Source of the DNA: Macrotrachela quadricornifera
Lineage: Eukaryota; Rotifera; Eurotatoria; Philodinida; Philodinidae
Direction of reading: 5' to 3'
DNA: 64,000 nucleotides
Assembly (NCBI GenBank): GCA_022393335.1
Contig: JAJEKB010021207.1
Location: 15,427-79,426 of the forward strand
In this document: positions 1 to 10,989 of the stretch, one piece after another
Position numbering within the stretch: the stretch's first letter is position 1
Layout of the letters: every line of letters begins with the position of its first letter
Position numbers and translations under genes: made by a program
The notes under the pieces: model-generated
Seen by the model: only the letters and a program-made list of their open reading frames with translations
Told to the model about the DNA's origin: nothing
The model's database searches: none

Positions 1-423
1 TTCGTTATGTCTGCACTTTGAATTTCTTCTTATTGATCGAAACCTTACTTTCTCGACAATATTCACAGACAGGAATTATGATTCGATAAATCCGAAACAG
101 CTTGTCGAGTGAAACTCGAATACTATCTAATTATTCTATAGATAACAGCTGATTTCTCTTGATCTAACATTTTATGACTTATATTTACATTTGTTTTTGC
201 GTTTCTTTTTCGAAATATATTGAGTGAACGAAATAAACTACTATAATTTGTATGGAAAAAAATGTAAATATTTTTGAAACAGACATATATGAAGAGTAAT
301 CACTTTCTATTAATTAGATTTTTGTTAACGATGTTCGATTATTAAGCACGATCATCAATGAGAATATATTATCATTGAAAATTTTAAAAATTTAAGGTTT
401 TTTTATATAGATAAACAAAAAAT
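1..423. other. Gene-free flank with one dispersed repeat copy
   Basis: No coding region is visible upstream of the F-box gene. Positions 104-140 hold a repeat whose core is a small hairpin, TCGAG-loop-CTCGA, followed by a conserved tail. A close second copy lies at 4207-4242. The rest is AT-rich sequence that would serve as upstream region of the gene at 424. Confidence 0.6.
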
Positions 424-1527
424 ATGTGTAGAATTATTTTAGATATGGCTGATACTACGTCATGCATCAATAATATCTTGCCATCAGAAATCTTACAACA
501 AATTTTTCTCTTTAGTGCTCAATCATTCCATGATGCTTTAAAAATATCAACAGTTTGTCGACTATGGCGAAAAATCATTTTGAATCCAGTTATGATTGAA
601 CGTTATTGGTTATTTGATAATGAACATCGTAGAAAAGGTTTAGTTCGATGGTGGAATTTTAATGAACATACAGACGATCGAGACAATGATTTTGTACATT
701 TTCCAATGGCTGATTGTTTCCTTGGTAAATGTGTTTCTTTGGCACATCGAAAAAAAAATTCTGAAGAAGTTAAAATTGGTGACTCTCAACACGTTATTGA
801 TCGAGGTTCTAATTATACCATAGCATTTTGGTTGTTAATGGATAAACCAAGTAATTATTATTCATTTTTATGAAAACTAGTTTGTGAAAAAAATAAATTA
901 ATAAATTGTATGATCATATAATTAATATTTCGCAGAGTATGAATTTTAATAAGAGATTAAGTTCATTTTGTAAACAATTTCAATTAAAATATAATTTTCT
1001 ATTTTTCATAATTTTAGTTGATGAATCGTATTGTGTGTTCATGGTGGCAGATGACGACTGGGATTATGCTCGTTCAGCTGGATTAGTTATAGAAGAAAAC
1101 TTTTTCTCGATTGCATTTTCATCGTGCATCGGTGGTCGATCAGTCAAATCTAATGTTCAAATCAAATTAAACGAATGGTTCTTTATTGTATTAGTACAAG
1201 AAAGAGAGTCAGGTATAATTCTATTGATACGTCATATAATAATTGAAAATTAGTGACCTTTGTTATATTGTAGACAAACAACTTCCTCGACAGAATTTAT
1301 GGATTAATGGTAAACTTGAATTAACTGTTGAAGTACCTGTGGCTGCATTCAGTAATACAGCTAATGTTTCGTTTCACCTATGGAACGAATGGACCCGTTC
1401 TATAGCTGATATATCAATATGGTCAAGATGCCTTTTACCATTAGAGATTCGAGCAATCTATGAGCAAAAAACATTGATTGACAAAGTTAACATTGCGAAA
1501 TTTATTTGTGAACATTTACATAAATAA
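424..1527 (+). CDS. F-box protein with laminin-G-like jellyroll domain
   Basis: Three exons, 424-850, 1018-1212 and 1274-1527, join in phase to 292 codons including stop (291 residues). Residues about 18-55 form an F-box (LPSEILQQIF, then a VCRLWRKI-type end), which in the family binds Skp1 in SCF ubiquitin ligases. The rest, from LVRWWNF to LPLEIRAIYEQ, has the pattern of a concanavalin A/LamG-like jellyroll, with FWLLMD, WINGKLEL and ADISIWSR as landmark strands. There is no signal peptide or membrane segment, so the protein is probably intracellular. A second in-frame ATG at 445 is a possible start. An AATAAA lies at 1562-1567. Substrate recruitment to ubiquitin ligase is inferred from the F-box only; the ligand of the jellyroll is unknown. 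The domain pairing is unusual to me. Confidence 0.8.
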
Positions 1528-2420
1528 GCATTGATTTTTTTTTAACATTTCATATTTGGATAATAAAGTTTATTCTAAATAAGTTGTTTATCCTGCAATC
1601 ATACATGCTGACTTACCAAATGTCCTAAAATGTTACCAGACGTTTCATTATGCACATCTCAGTATGGATAAATAATAAAATCTTGTTTATTTCTCTTAAA
1701 AAATATTCCATAAAAAGCTTCATCCAAGCTGCATTGATAAATTTCTATTGTAAAATAAAAAAATCTTCAAAAGACTTTATTATATTCAATATGATAGTAT
1801 ATACCATTAATATGAAGATGTTTTATTTCTGAATACAGCAAAAATCATCAGAACACGTCGTAAGGAAGAGATTATTTCAAAATTTTTCGTAGTTCTCCAC
1901 GACACATCTTTTCAGAAAAAAAACAAGCTTTTATTATTTATCCATGATGAAATATTTATAAAATAAAATGTGTGCAAACATCTTGGAATACTTGATATAT
2001 ATATCTATAATGGTATTATTGTGGATTTTCTAGATCGAAGTATAAATTATTTTGCTAGCAATCAAAGTATAACGGGATGAATTCAATATAAATGAATTCA
2101 TTTGGAAGACAGCGCCTTCTATCAGATGTATATGACAAACGGAGGTATTGTCCATCCACTAGTAGTATTTGGTGCTTGTTCATATATAAGAACTTATCGA
2201 ACGATTACTTATTAAATAAAATCATGAGAACCATTCTTTTGCCTGTTAGAACATTTGCTTGTTTAACAAAAAAATTTCTACTATTGCTCAAGATCGAAAA
2301 CGATAATTATCACACGTTTGAACTGCAATGGCTACATTCCAAGCAATATTATTCCAATTGTAGAAACAAAAATCAAATTCGCACATTCTATTTCAATTTC
2401 TCTTCTCAGTGAATAACAGC
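1528..2420. other. Intergenic, nothing recognised
   Basis: Short reading frames occur here (for example 1650-1832 and 2092-2412), but none shows a family signature, convincing splice sites or a coding-like pattern. I see no gene beyond the polyadenylation region of the preceding gene. Confidence 0.5.
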
Positions 2421-2720
2421 ATGTCAAGTCATCACATATTGTATTATCCTCTTACGATTGTAGTTTTAGGTATGTATGCATGGGGAGATAAATTCGTTTG
2501 GAACTGGAAAGAAGACTTAAACAGAAAAGGCATCAATACTTTTGATATTGCTGAATTGTATGGAAATGGTAAAAGGTAAGCAGATATTGATGACCAAAAT
2601 TGATAATAAAATCATTATTTTCCAGCAAACGTTGTATTGCTCGATATAAAGCAGATTCATCACTTCAATGTACTTCGAGCAAGTCTTGATAGATTAAAGG
2701 TATTAACTTCATTCTCATTC
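2421..2720 (+). pseudogene. Decayed aldo/keto reductase fragment
   Basis: The frame from 2421 to 2574 reads AWGDKFVW, then INTFDIAELYGNGK, which matches the N-terminal strand, catalytic Asp/Tyr region (FDxAexYG) of aldo/keto reductases of the potassium-channel-beta-like group. A GT donor at 2575 and an AG acceptor at 2624-2625 would continue it as ...GKSKRCIARY. About 40 bases later another frame reads HHFNVLRASLDRLK, the family's usual SLxRL helix. The part between is missing, the frame is broken, and nothing follows after about 2700. It is therefore a relic and not a working enzyme. The family call rests on these short motifs only. Confidence 0.55.
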
Positions 2721-3730
2721 TTTTACTCTATGAATAGATAGTTTATAAAATATAATCTATTAATTGATTTTCACATAAGCAATAATTCAATTATGAGATT
2801 GATTTGTCTGAAATGAAAGTTACAAGTATTTCGAAAAAATATCTTTTAACTTTTTCTATTAAAAAGCTTTTCTTTTGTTATTACAGTTTAATTTGTAGTA
2901 TAGTTGACTATGGTTTAAGATTAACAACATATGGTTCTTTAAGCAAAGAAAACGCCAGAGTAATTTGAATAGAAGACTCATGGTTAAATATAAAAAATTT
3001 ATTTTATACTGTCAAGCTTCTGACATAATTGAAAATAATAATTGGAAATGTATTACCAATAAATATGAGACAATCAAAAATGAATGCTAGTGAAAATACA
3101 TCATATATGACAGTACTATATTCGTCGTTTATAATAATACAATCTATTTCTTGATATTATTATAACAGTAAGAGTTCGTCAAATGTCATCTTTAGATAAA
3201 TAATGAATTAATCGATTCAGTTGGATATTGGTACAAAAATAAAAAGCAAAGGTATAAAGTCGTGGGATATGAACTAGAATTTCATTATAAATGTGTGTAT
3301 CATTGACAAATGTAATTCAATTTTCAGTAGTGAGATACAAATTTCATCCTTCAAGATTTGACATATAATGAAAAACAGATAAAATTTGTGTATTATATGC
3401 ATCAATTGATTAATAACATCTTAAATAGAACTATTTCAAATTAAGTCGATCATCCTAGAAAATATAAATCAATACTTACAAATATATTATTTATTATTAA
3501 TTAAAATAATAAAAGTTCCGATGAATAATTGATTGAAAAAGCAGCTCTATTAGTATTTAATTTATTTTATTATATTTTTTCAATTCCATGATACGTACAT
3601 CATGTATGGTGATGACTAACAACTCATTAATTCACAACCACTGAAAGTTAGTCCGAGTTAGCTTTTCTATAAATTTTTTTTATATTTAATAATCTTTATT
3701 TTATCTCATCTGTCATACACAAGCTTTTTT
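2721..3730. other. Intergenic, nothing recognised
   Basis: AT-rich sequence with stops in all frames. No motif, RNA gene or repeat with a recognisable boundary was found. Confidence 0.5.
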
Positions 3731-4245
3731 AATGCGGTGCGAAGCACTGCATTTCTGGAGTCCTTCGCAAGTTTTTTTTTTTTTTTTTTTTATTTATTTC
3801 ATTATTTCTCGACGTCCACATCAAAATTGTCATTTTGCGGACCGATTATCTCTTGAACGGAAAGTCGCAAAATATTTGTTGAAACGCGAAATTAAAATAT
3901 GAAGATCGAACTATGAACAGGCGTTTTCTGATTTTCAATAGAAAGTGTTGTTTCGTCACAGGGAGCGTAACAAAATGACGATTTTTATAGGACTTTGTTT
4001 TTTTCAATGTTTGAGATAATTAAAACGAAAACAATATAGAAAGTTAGGCGCCATTCTCTCTATATAACAGTTGCGATAACATATGATGATAGATAATGAA
4101 TCAGATAGATAATTAAAGCAGCAATCAAGAATGTTCAATAGAAGCTTTTTAATAAATTACCGATTTTTCGAAAACCGATATTCTCTGCTTCGCACCGCAT
4201 TTCGCAGTCGAGTGAAGCTCGAATGCCATCTAGTTACTCTAGTTA
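3731..4245. mobile_element. Candidate non-autonomous element with 15-bp inverted repeats
   Basis: AATGCGGTGCGAAGC at 3731-3745 is perfectly inverted at 4187-4201. The left repeat continues into its own hairpin (GCGGTGC-GAA-GCACTGC). A run of about 19 T lies near 3773. Immediately right of the inner repeat, 4207-4242 carries the dispersed hairpin repeat also seen at 104-140. The interior has no transposase frame. A miniature inverted-repeat DNA transposon is the simplest reading; the exact outer ends and a target duplication could not be fixed. Confidence 0.5.
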
Positions 4246-5059
4246 TTGTCTTTGGTTCTTTTCATTTTTTTTTTAAAGCTGTTGAGGAGAAAGTTAGAAT
4301 AAGATAAGCTTGATGATCTTGTCCATTTCTCAAACAACTAGATATATCTGTAGACTAAATAAAGATAAATATTTTTAGATCTACTTTTATAAAACATTTC
4401 GCTTTTGTTTGTTTCAATAGAACTCAATTATTTAATTTCGTTCTTCCAGTTAAGCGAGCATTCGTTTTACTATTATTCAGTTATAGTTGATTCAAATGAA
4501 TTGTAATTGATTATCAAAAATATATAGTTGTCAATAATAATATAAAAATCATTACAATTGTAATCAATAGTATTTTTTTTAAATTGAAAAGATTAATCTA
4601 ATGAAGTAAGAAGCTTACTATGTTGTAAACATTCAATGAATGATATTTCATATCATCAATAACAATAATTATTATAATTAACTTTTACAGATAATCATTC
4701 AGTAAAACAAGAAAAGCTTCATTACTCATTACAACAATACATAATTTGTAAAAAGTTGAAGAGAAACAAGTTGTTAAAGATAAACTATGAAGTACTAAAG
4801 ATGGAAAAAATGAGGATATAATCCAATAATAGATAAACGTTTTTAGATTTTTGAAGAATTGCAAAATATATTCATATATATCTGTTGTATTATGCTTCAC
4901 GGATATTATATTAAAATCATTTCTAAATATAAGGATAATATCTGTAATTTGTTGTTGAGAAATACGTTAAAATGGTGATTGAACTAAATGAACGAAAAAA
5001 ATTGTCTAGTCTATCTATATAACAATTTTTCATCTAAATCTTTATTCAGAACGATATGT
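4246..5059. other. Intergenic, nothing recognised
   Basis: No gene or repeat could be supported. A minus-strand frame at 4685-4900 lacks any family pattern. Confidence 0.45.
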
Positions 5060-5395
5060 AAGTTATGTACTTCTAACAGTAGGTGAAAAAATTTTGTCAT
5101 TAAAATTAAATATTTTAAGTTTAATTAAATTAGAATATTCAGCAGAAAGAAAAATATGTTCTATAGATATTGAGTCAGGAATAAGAGATTTAACATTTTG
5201 ATGGATTTTCAATAAAATATGTATGTAGAACCGATCACGTACTGAATCAGAAAACAACCAAATATTGTCGGTTGGTTTTGTATTATGCTTTCAAGTCATT
5301 AATTATTAGCATTCAACAATGAATACAGAATATGCATATTATCAAGCTTTTTTAAAATGACAAGTAATATGCCGTTAGGTAAATCAAGAAGATGA
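5060..5395 (-). pseudogene. Decayed F-box/leucine-rich protein fragment
   Basis: Reading leftwards from about 5395, one frame gives LDLPNGILLVILKKLDNMHI, a clear F-box start. After a stop and a gap, the frame from 5257 to 5063 reads VRDRFYIHILLKIHQNVKSL then NLIKLKIFNFNDKI, a leucine-rich repeat-like segment of the kind that follows the F-box in large rotifer F-box families. The parts are out of frame with each other and the repeat region is cut off at 5063. It is a broken copy. The same family is seen again at 9.6-10.6 kb. Confidence 0.5.
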
Positions 5396-6653
5396 ATGTC
5401 AGATCTATTCATCATGTATGTTCATTGATCACCGGGCATATGTAGTATAAATATGAGATCTAACTGACTATGGACAAAGGGAAAATTGAAAAATTGATGT
5501 GTTACCATATGTTTCTGAATTTTATCTTTGATTATTGTCTCGATAACAAACACGCAGACATTTGATTTTACGTATATAAATTCCATTTCTAATTCCAATC
5601 AGTTTTTAGAATTGAAATTAACTGTAATCAGAATTGATATATTCTTACTTTTAATCCAACTCAGAAATACATAGGATGCATCGGAATCAACCGTTACCAT
5701 TATAACTCTAACTAATACTGTTTCTAGATATATGCTTTCGGATGCCACCATTTTTTACTGATGAAACTGATAGACGCTTTCATAATATACGATATACCAG
5801 ATTTTTTAGAGTTCTCAAATATCTTTTGACTAACAAAAGCTGACTGTATCAAAAGGATAATCTTAGCCATAGGTTCTGCACGTACTTATTGCAATAACTA
5901 TTACATTAACTACTGAATATATTATAATTATTAGTTTCACTGAGTTTTAACAAGTGGATGTTAGACCAGTGGATCGATTAATAATGGACAATCAGACGAC
6001 AAAATGTTTCTGTTTGATCTCTACTTTTCTCAATGGCATTACGTGTATAAAAAAGTTGAGCAACATCTCATGTAATATTGCATTAAAAGCGCTGCGAAAC
6101 AAATGTTTACTTTTTACTTAAAATCAGTGATCAAAAAAGTTTTGTTAAAAATATGTTGAATTTTCTTGCTGTTCAGCTTCTTTTATCAATCCACTGTATG
6201 GTGGTTCATCATCATCATCATCACTCCCGTAGTCTTGATGATTCCACCACGATGTCAATCATTAAATGATGAGTAGTTCAGTAAAGACTAAGAATATTGT
6301 AGGTAAGATGTTAGTTCTGTTTTTATAGTCTTATTTAGACATAAACATAATAGATTAGTGCAGTGTAAGTTAATCTTGAGTTACTTGTGTCTGTTAGTCA
6401 TCAAGACAAATAATAACTTCTTATCTTTCGTGATTCATTCATATTTATTTACTAAGCAACAGCACATTTTTTTTATGCAGAGAACATTTATCGATGTCAT
6501 TGCATATGATTCATCCCGTTACGTGACAGTCGAGTTTTGTGTTTCATTTTCTCTTCTTTTTTTCTACTTTATTGTATATATATATACACATTTCAAGCTA
6601 CATTTTAAGCCTCTCATTCTTTATTTAACATTTGCACAAGAACAAAATCAATA
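5396..6653. other. Intergenic upstream of the dynein-stalk-like gene
   Basis: No gene supported. A short (ATC)n run lies near 6207-6226. The frame at 6358-6654 has no family signature and directly precedes the next gene, so it is probably 5' non-coding sequence. Confidence 0.45.
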
Positions 6654-7121
6654 ATGGATCGTGAGACAGCACTTCAGGCCGTAACAGGTTGATTACTTCG
6701 CGAATTCTTTTTGTCAGCTATTACAAATTATTTTTCTTTAGAAGCCGAGACAAGTCTTAGTTGTCTTACTAAAAGTGGAATTACAGAGATCATGGCGTTT
6801 CGCCAACCACCTGCCGGTGTTGTTCAAATATTCGAAGGCTTAGCTGTATTGTTAGTTCCGTCAAAAAGGATGTTTGATTGGAATGACATCAGAAAATGGT
6901 CGGGCGGCCATGTCAATCAGCTTCTAATGATGCTAATTACCTTTGATAAGGATCGAGTCACTGAAGAACAACTAAAGCGGCTTAAATCCATTTTGAATAG
7001 TCGAGAATGTCAGCCAGAAAATGTTAAGAAATGTTCACTGGCGGCCCACCAAGTGTGTATGTGGCTTAGAGCTATTGCTCAATATTCAACAGTGCAACAA
7101 CAACATCAACAAACTGCATAA
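6654..7121 (+). CDS. Stand-alone dynein stalk/microtubule-binding-domain protein
   Basis: Exons 6654-6687 and 6742-7121 join in phase (138 codons with stop, 137 residues). The whole product matches the stalk tip of dynein heavy chains: AETSLSCLTKSGITEI leads out of the first coiled coil, PPAGVVQIFEGLAVLL is the first helix of the microtubule-binding domain, then LITFDKDRVTEEQLKRL, and AAHQVCMWLRAIAQYSTV returns into the second coiled coil. In dynein this module sits at the end of a stalk of a protein over 4,000 residues long; here there is no AAA+ motor, no tail and no linker. A Gln-rich end (VQQQHQQTA) follows. The frame is intact, GC content is higher than nearby, and an AATAAA lies at 7141-7146. 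It could be a domesticated dynein fragment binding microtubules without motor activity, or an expressed relic. Function is inferred from similarity only. Confidence 0.75.
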
Positions 7122-9641
7122 AAAACGACCATGTATTCCAAATAAATATGTATTTCTTCATCATAATAAATAATAAGAAATAAAAGAATTATAAATGAAT
7201 TGTTGAAATGAATAAATTTAGTTTACATAGACATATTAAGATAAACAAAATATCTTTTTTTTTATTGTTTATAAGATATCTTTTTTTGATCGCTTATCTT
7301 TATGGAAGAAATATGCTTAAACATAGTTCATTCTTAAATAATGTATTAAAATCATTCTTCGGATAAATTTAAGAACGAAGCATAATAATGATGTAAAAAA
7401 TGAATGGTTTATATAGCGTTTTATAAAGGACTTCATATTCATTTAAAATCATATCGCCAATGAATATTCACCTTGCATGAAATAATTGATTTCTACAAAG
7501 ATATTCTTTATTATTCTTTTATTTCAACATAGGAGCCATAACGACTGATCATATCATTTAGATATATGCATGAATCGAAAATCTTATTGATCATCACTCG
7601 TAGTTTGGAAATTAACTTCAACTATGTAGAATTCATGCATAGTTTCTTAAAGTATTAAAGAACATTTTAAACATGTGATAAAGAAAACATTGAATTATTG
7701 AAGTCTTTTTGAGGAAATTATGAAGATTGCCAATATTTTTGTGAATGGAATCGATTTTATCTATAAGTATCAATTCAAATTTATATTTCACTTTGTTAAT
7801 AAAATGTGATTAGAAATTTTTCTTGTTTATTAAATATCGTTTTGTGAGAAGACGGAGATATTCCATCAGATGTCCATGTTTTCTGCAGTAGTTTTATTAT
7901 CATAATTTATTTTTGTTTCGATAATTGAAATCTCTGCTGTATTACAAATAATATTTGATAGCTACAAAAATGATCATATAAAATAATTTATGAATTACTG
8001 GAATTAATACTCAAGTTAAATTTCAACATTTACATGTATTTTTTGTTCAATAACAGATTGATAAAACAGAATATTCTTGTAACTTTAACTCTGTGGCACC
8101 GGTTTTTTTCCTTCTAAAACGGTATGAAACAACTGTATGAGTATATAGAAGTACTTAAAAATGTTTTAACATATGAAAATCTACAAAACAATCTATGACG
8201 CAAATTCCAACGACCTGTTAGAAGAAGGTGTGTTAGAAAAGAAGACAAAGCTCATACACAAATGGTAACATTGATCGATAACGCAATAACATTATCAAGG
8301 TCAGAGAAAACAAGAAGAGTCTTTTTCCATAGGCTTTTAATAATATTATAATGACGGTAATATATGTAAAACTTCAACGTGAAAGGGTTAAGCAAACGTT
8401 CACCATCCTCCTTACACTTTCATTGATGTATGTGTTGCGCTAGTGGAATGTAATGGTGTGCTTAAGCTGCATATGCATATTTTTTTTATTATAAATTTAG
8501 TTTTAGACGAATTTTTATTGATCTAAAATTAATTTAAAGTTGAAAAATTATATCGTATAATGACGTCTTTTGCTCTTGTTATCGTATGTAATTTAGTTGT
8601 TCATCTAGAAATTTTATTCATTTCCCTTTTTTTGGATTTCTAATTTATGAAGAAAAATATACATACTTGATGTTTTCGACAAAAATTGAATTCAGAATAC
8701 TGAATTCTACGTATAGACATTTTATTATTATTATTTTTCAAATATGCTCATCGGATTATGAAAAATTGCATGCCACGTTTCTTTGCGCTTTTATTGCATA
8801 TTTTATACATTTAAAATACTGTAAACATGCAATCTTTTTATTAAAAATCTTCATTAATTTAAATTAACAATAATAGAATCTGAATAAAACAGTGATAGTT
8901 AAAATTACATACATAAAATCGTATAAATTATCTTTACAATGGAAATTAAAAAACAATTAAAGCACGATTCATCACAAAAATCGTCAAAATAATCGAAAAG
9001 AAATCAGTAGTTTATCGTGTTTCAATGCACTACTACCGTTTCGGTAAATCACGATTAATCGCCCATTTTTCAGCAATTTGGACAATATAGATAATCCTTC
9101 TACTGATCTACTTTCCTTTGTTTACTAAGTATATATGTACATATGAATGTACGTAAAAACATTCTGGGCTCCTGTGCTGGTTCTTTATTTAATTACTTTT
9201 CTATCGAGCTCTTTTGGTTGATTTTCATTATTAAAAACACTCGAGATTTTTTTGCCTTACATTTTAGCCAATTAAGCATACTCATTTCTATCTGTAAGAT
9301 ATGGAAAAGGCAACCTTCAGTTTACAAAAAAGTTTTGTGATATATGTATATTATCCAAAAGTTTTTTTAATATAACATAGGAATCATTCGTAAATTATCA
9401 TATTGTATATTAATTCGAACTAGTGATGAAATATCAAACAACTATAAAATGATAGATAGTATTCTAAATCAACTCGTGATGTTTCTAATAATGAAATCTC
9501 TTTTATTATTCTTTAAAAAATCAAATGTTATTATGTATGATCATACTGATGTGTATACATAATTTTCCATGCTTTTTAATAAAGTATAATAAAAAAATTT
9601 CTTCTTCATTTAAATACTTCATTCTATAGAAAACAATTTTA
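7122..9641. other. Intergenic, no gene found
   Basis: About 2.5 kb without a supportable gene. Frames at 8667-8867 and 9143-9340 are hydrophobic AT-rich noise without splice or family support. No clear repeat boundary was recognised. Confidence 0.45.
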
Positions 9642-10620
9642 TTAAAATAATAATGCATAAAAATCACAGCACAACAGAATCTGTGTTGCATCTCTTTTAA
9701 AATTATGTGTTACTTTTTTCAATGGTTCATAATTGGTATACAGATAAACATCATTTGGTAAATATGTTTTAGTTTGAAGTAAAAATTGCTCAAGATAATC
9801 TTCGTGAGTCTTAGTAATATCAAGATCAATAAGATGAGAATATTTCACGATTGGTAAATCTTCATTTTCATTTTTTGATTTTCTAAATATTTCATTATTT
9901 TGTATTTGAACTAGTTAAAATTAATTTTTCCAACGATAGAAATGACTGAGCTATCTGAAGAAAAACTTCACGCTTACAAGAATGTTTATCGAATAATGAT
10001 ATTTCACAAACATTCTTAAATAATCCATCTGGAAAAATTGCTTGTTATATAATCGTAATATTTTAATTTATATGGATATGGATAAATATGACACTGACTA
10101 CATTTGCTTTCTTCAAAATAATCAACACAGGATATAATTTCATTATCTACATAATCTTCGAATGTATGTTGAATATGTTCGTTTGATAGTTGATCAATAT
10201 GGTTTTGATAAAGAATAGATGAGCGAATATTAAACATGGATTTATTTAATCGTAACATATGATTTTATTATATTTATCTTTAAATCATTACCATCAACAA
10301 ATGTATTTCTTCCAGAAGTAATAAGATACAAATCAAGTTTTTCTAAAATCGACATTCGATGTAAAAGTTGTGCAACAGATTCATCATAAACATCTGTTTT
10401 CTTATTATAATATAATGAAAAACATTTTAAATTATAAAGTTTTTCCTAGAAAACCCATATTATTGATTTATTTTAATAAATTAAATGTTAATTAAAAATA
10501 ACCTACTTCATTGTTACTTGCCAGACCGAAAGAGAGAATGAAAGACATTTTAACATGAAGTGTATGAAGTTGATTGAAACGACCATCAAGTAAATAAAAA
10601 CAATCAGTGAAACTATCCAA
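9642..10620 (-). pseudogene. F-box/leucine-rich family gene broken by frameshifts
   Basis: Reading leftwards from about 10620, an exon (LDSFTDCFYLLDGRFNQL...) ends in a GT donor near 10505 and resumes at about 10446 (EKLYNLKCFSL). The frame then has to shift near 10258, again in an A/T run at 10033-10037 (between ITSNF and PDGLFKN), and again near 9900, to give SLFDKHSCKREVFLQIAQSF and HLIDLDITKTHEDYLEQFLL. These blocks follow the order of the C-terminal leucine-rich half of bdelloid F-box proteins as I know them. Three frame breaks and the missing N-terminal F-box make it a pseudogene, although each block is still well preserved, so loss appears recent. Sequencing error in homopolymers could explain one shift but hardly all three. 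Confidence 0.6.
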
Positions 10621-10710
10621 TATGTCTCAGACATGTGAAATATATCTCATCGATTACAATACTATCTCGTATATGAGTTATTATGCAGACGAACAGTCAA
10701 TCAGTCAGAG

Positions 10711-10986
10711 GTGCAGAATCTTCTGTGGAACGATCGAGTCTGCACCCCAGGGAAATTTATTCGTAAATTTTTCTCTTTTGAAAAGTACCCATGTAATCAA
10801 AACATGGCAAAAAATGATGATTTTCATGTAAAAAACACGAAAAACATCGATTTTTATGTTGGTTTTATCATAAAAAATATCATTTTTTTTATTTTTTAGT
10901 TATATGGACAGCAAATCAAAAGGTTCACGCAGTAATATAACAAAAAATTACCCGTCGCGCAGGGATGCATAAGGAAGATTCTGCAC
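10711..10986. mobile_element. Candidate small inverted-repeat element
   Basis: GTGCAGAATCTTC at 10711-10723 is perfectly inverted at 10974-10986. The 276-bp interval has no coding content. It could be a miniature DNA transposon; only the 13-bp repeats support this. Confidence 0.35.
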
Positions 10987-10989
10987 TTT

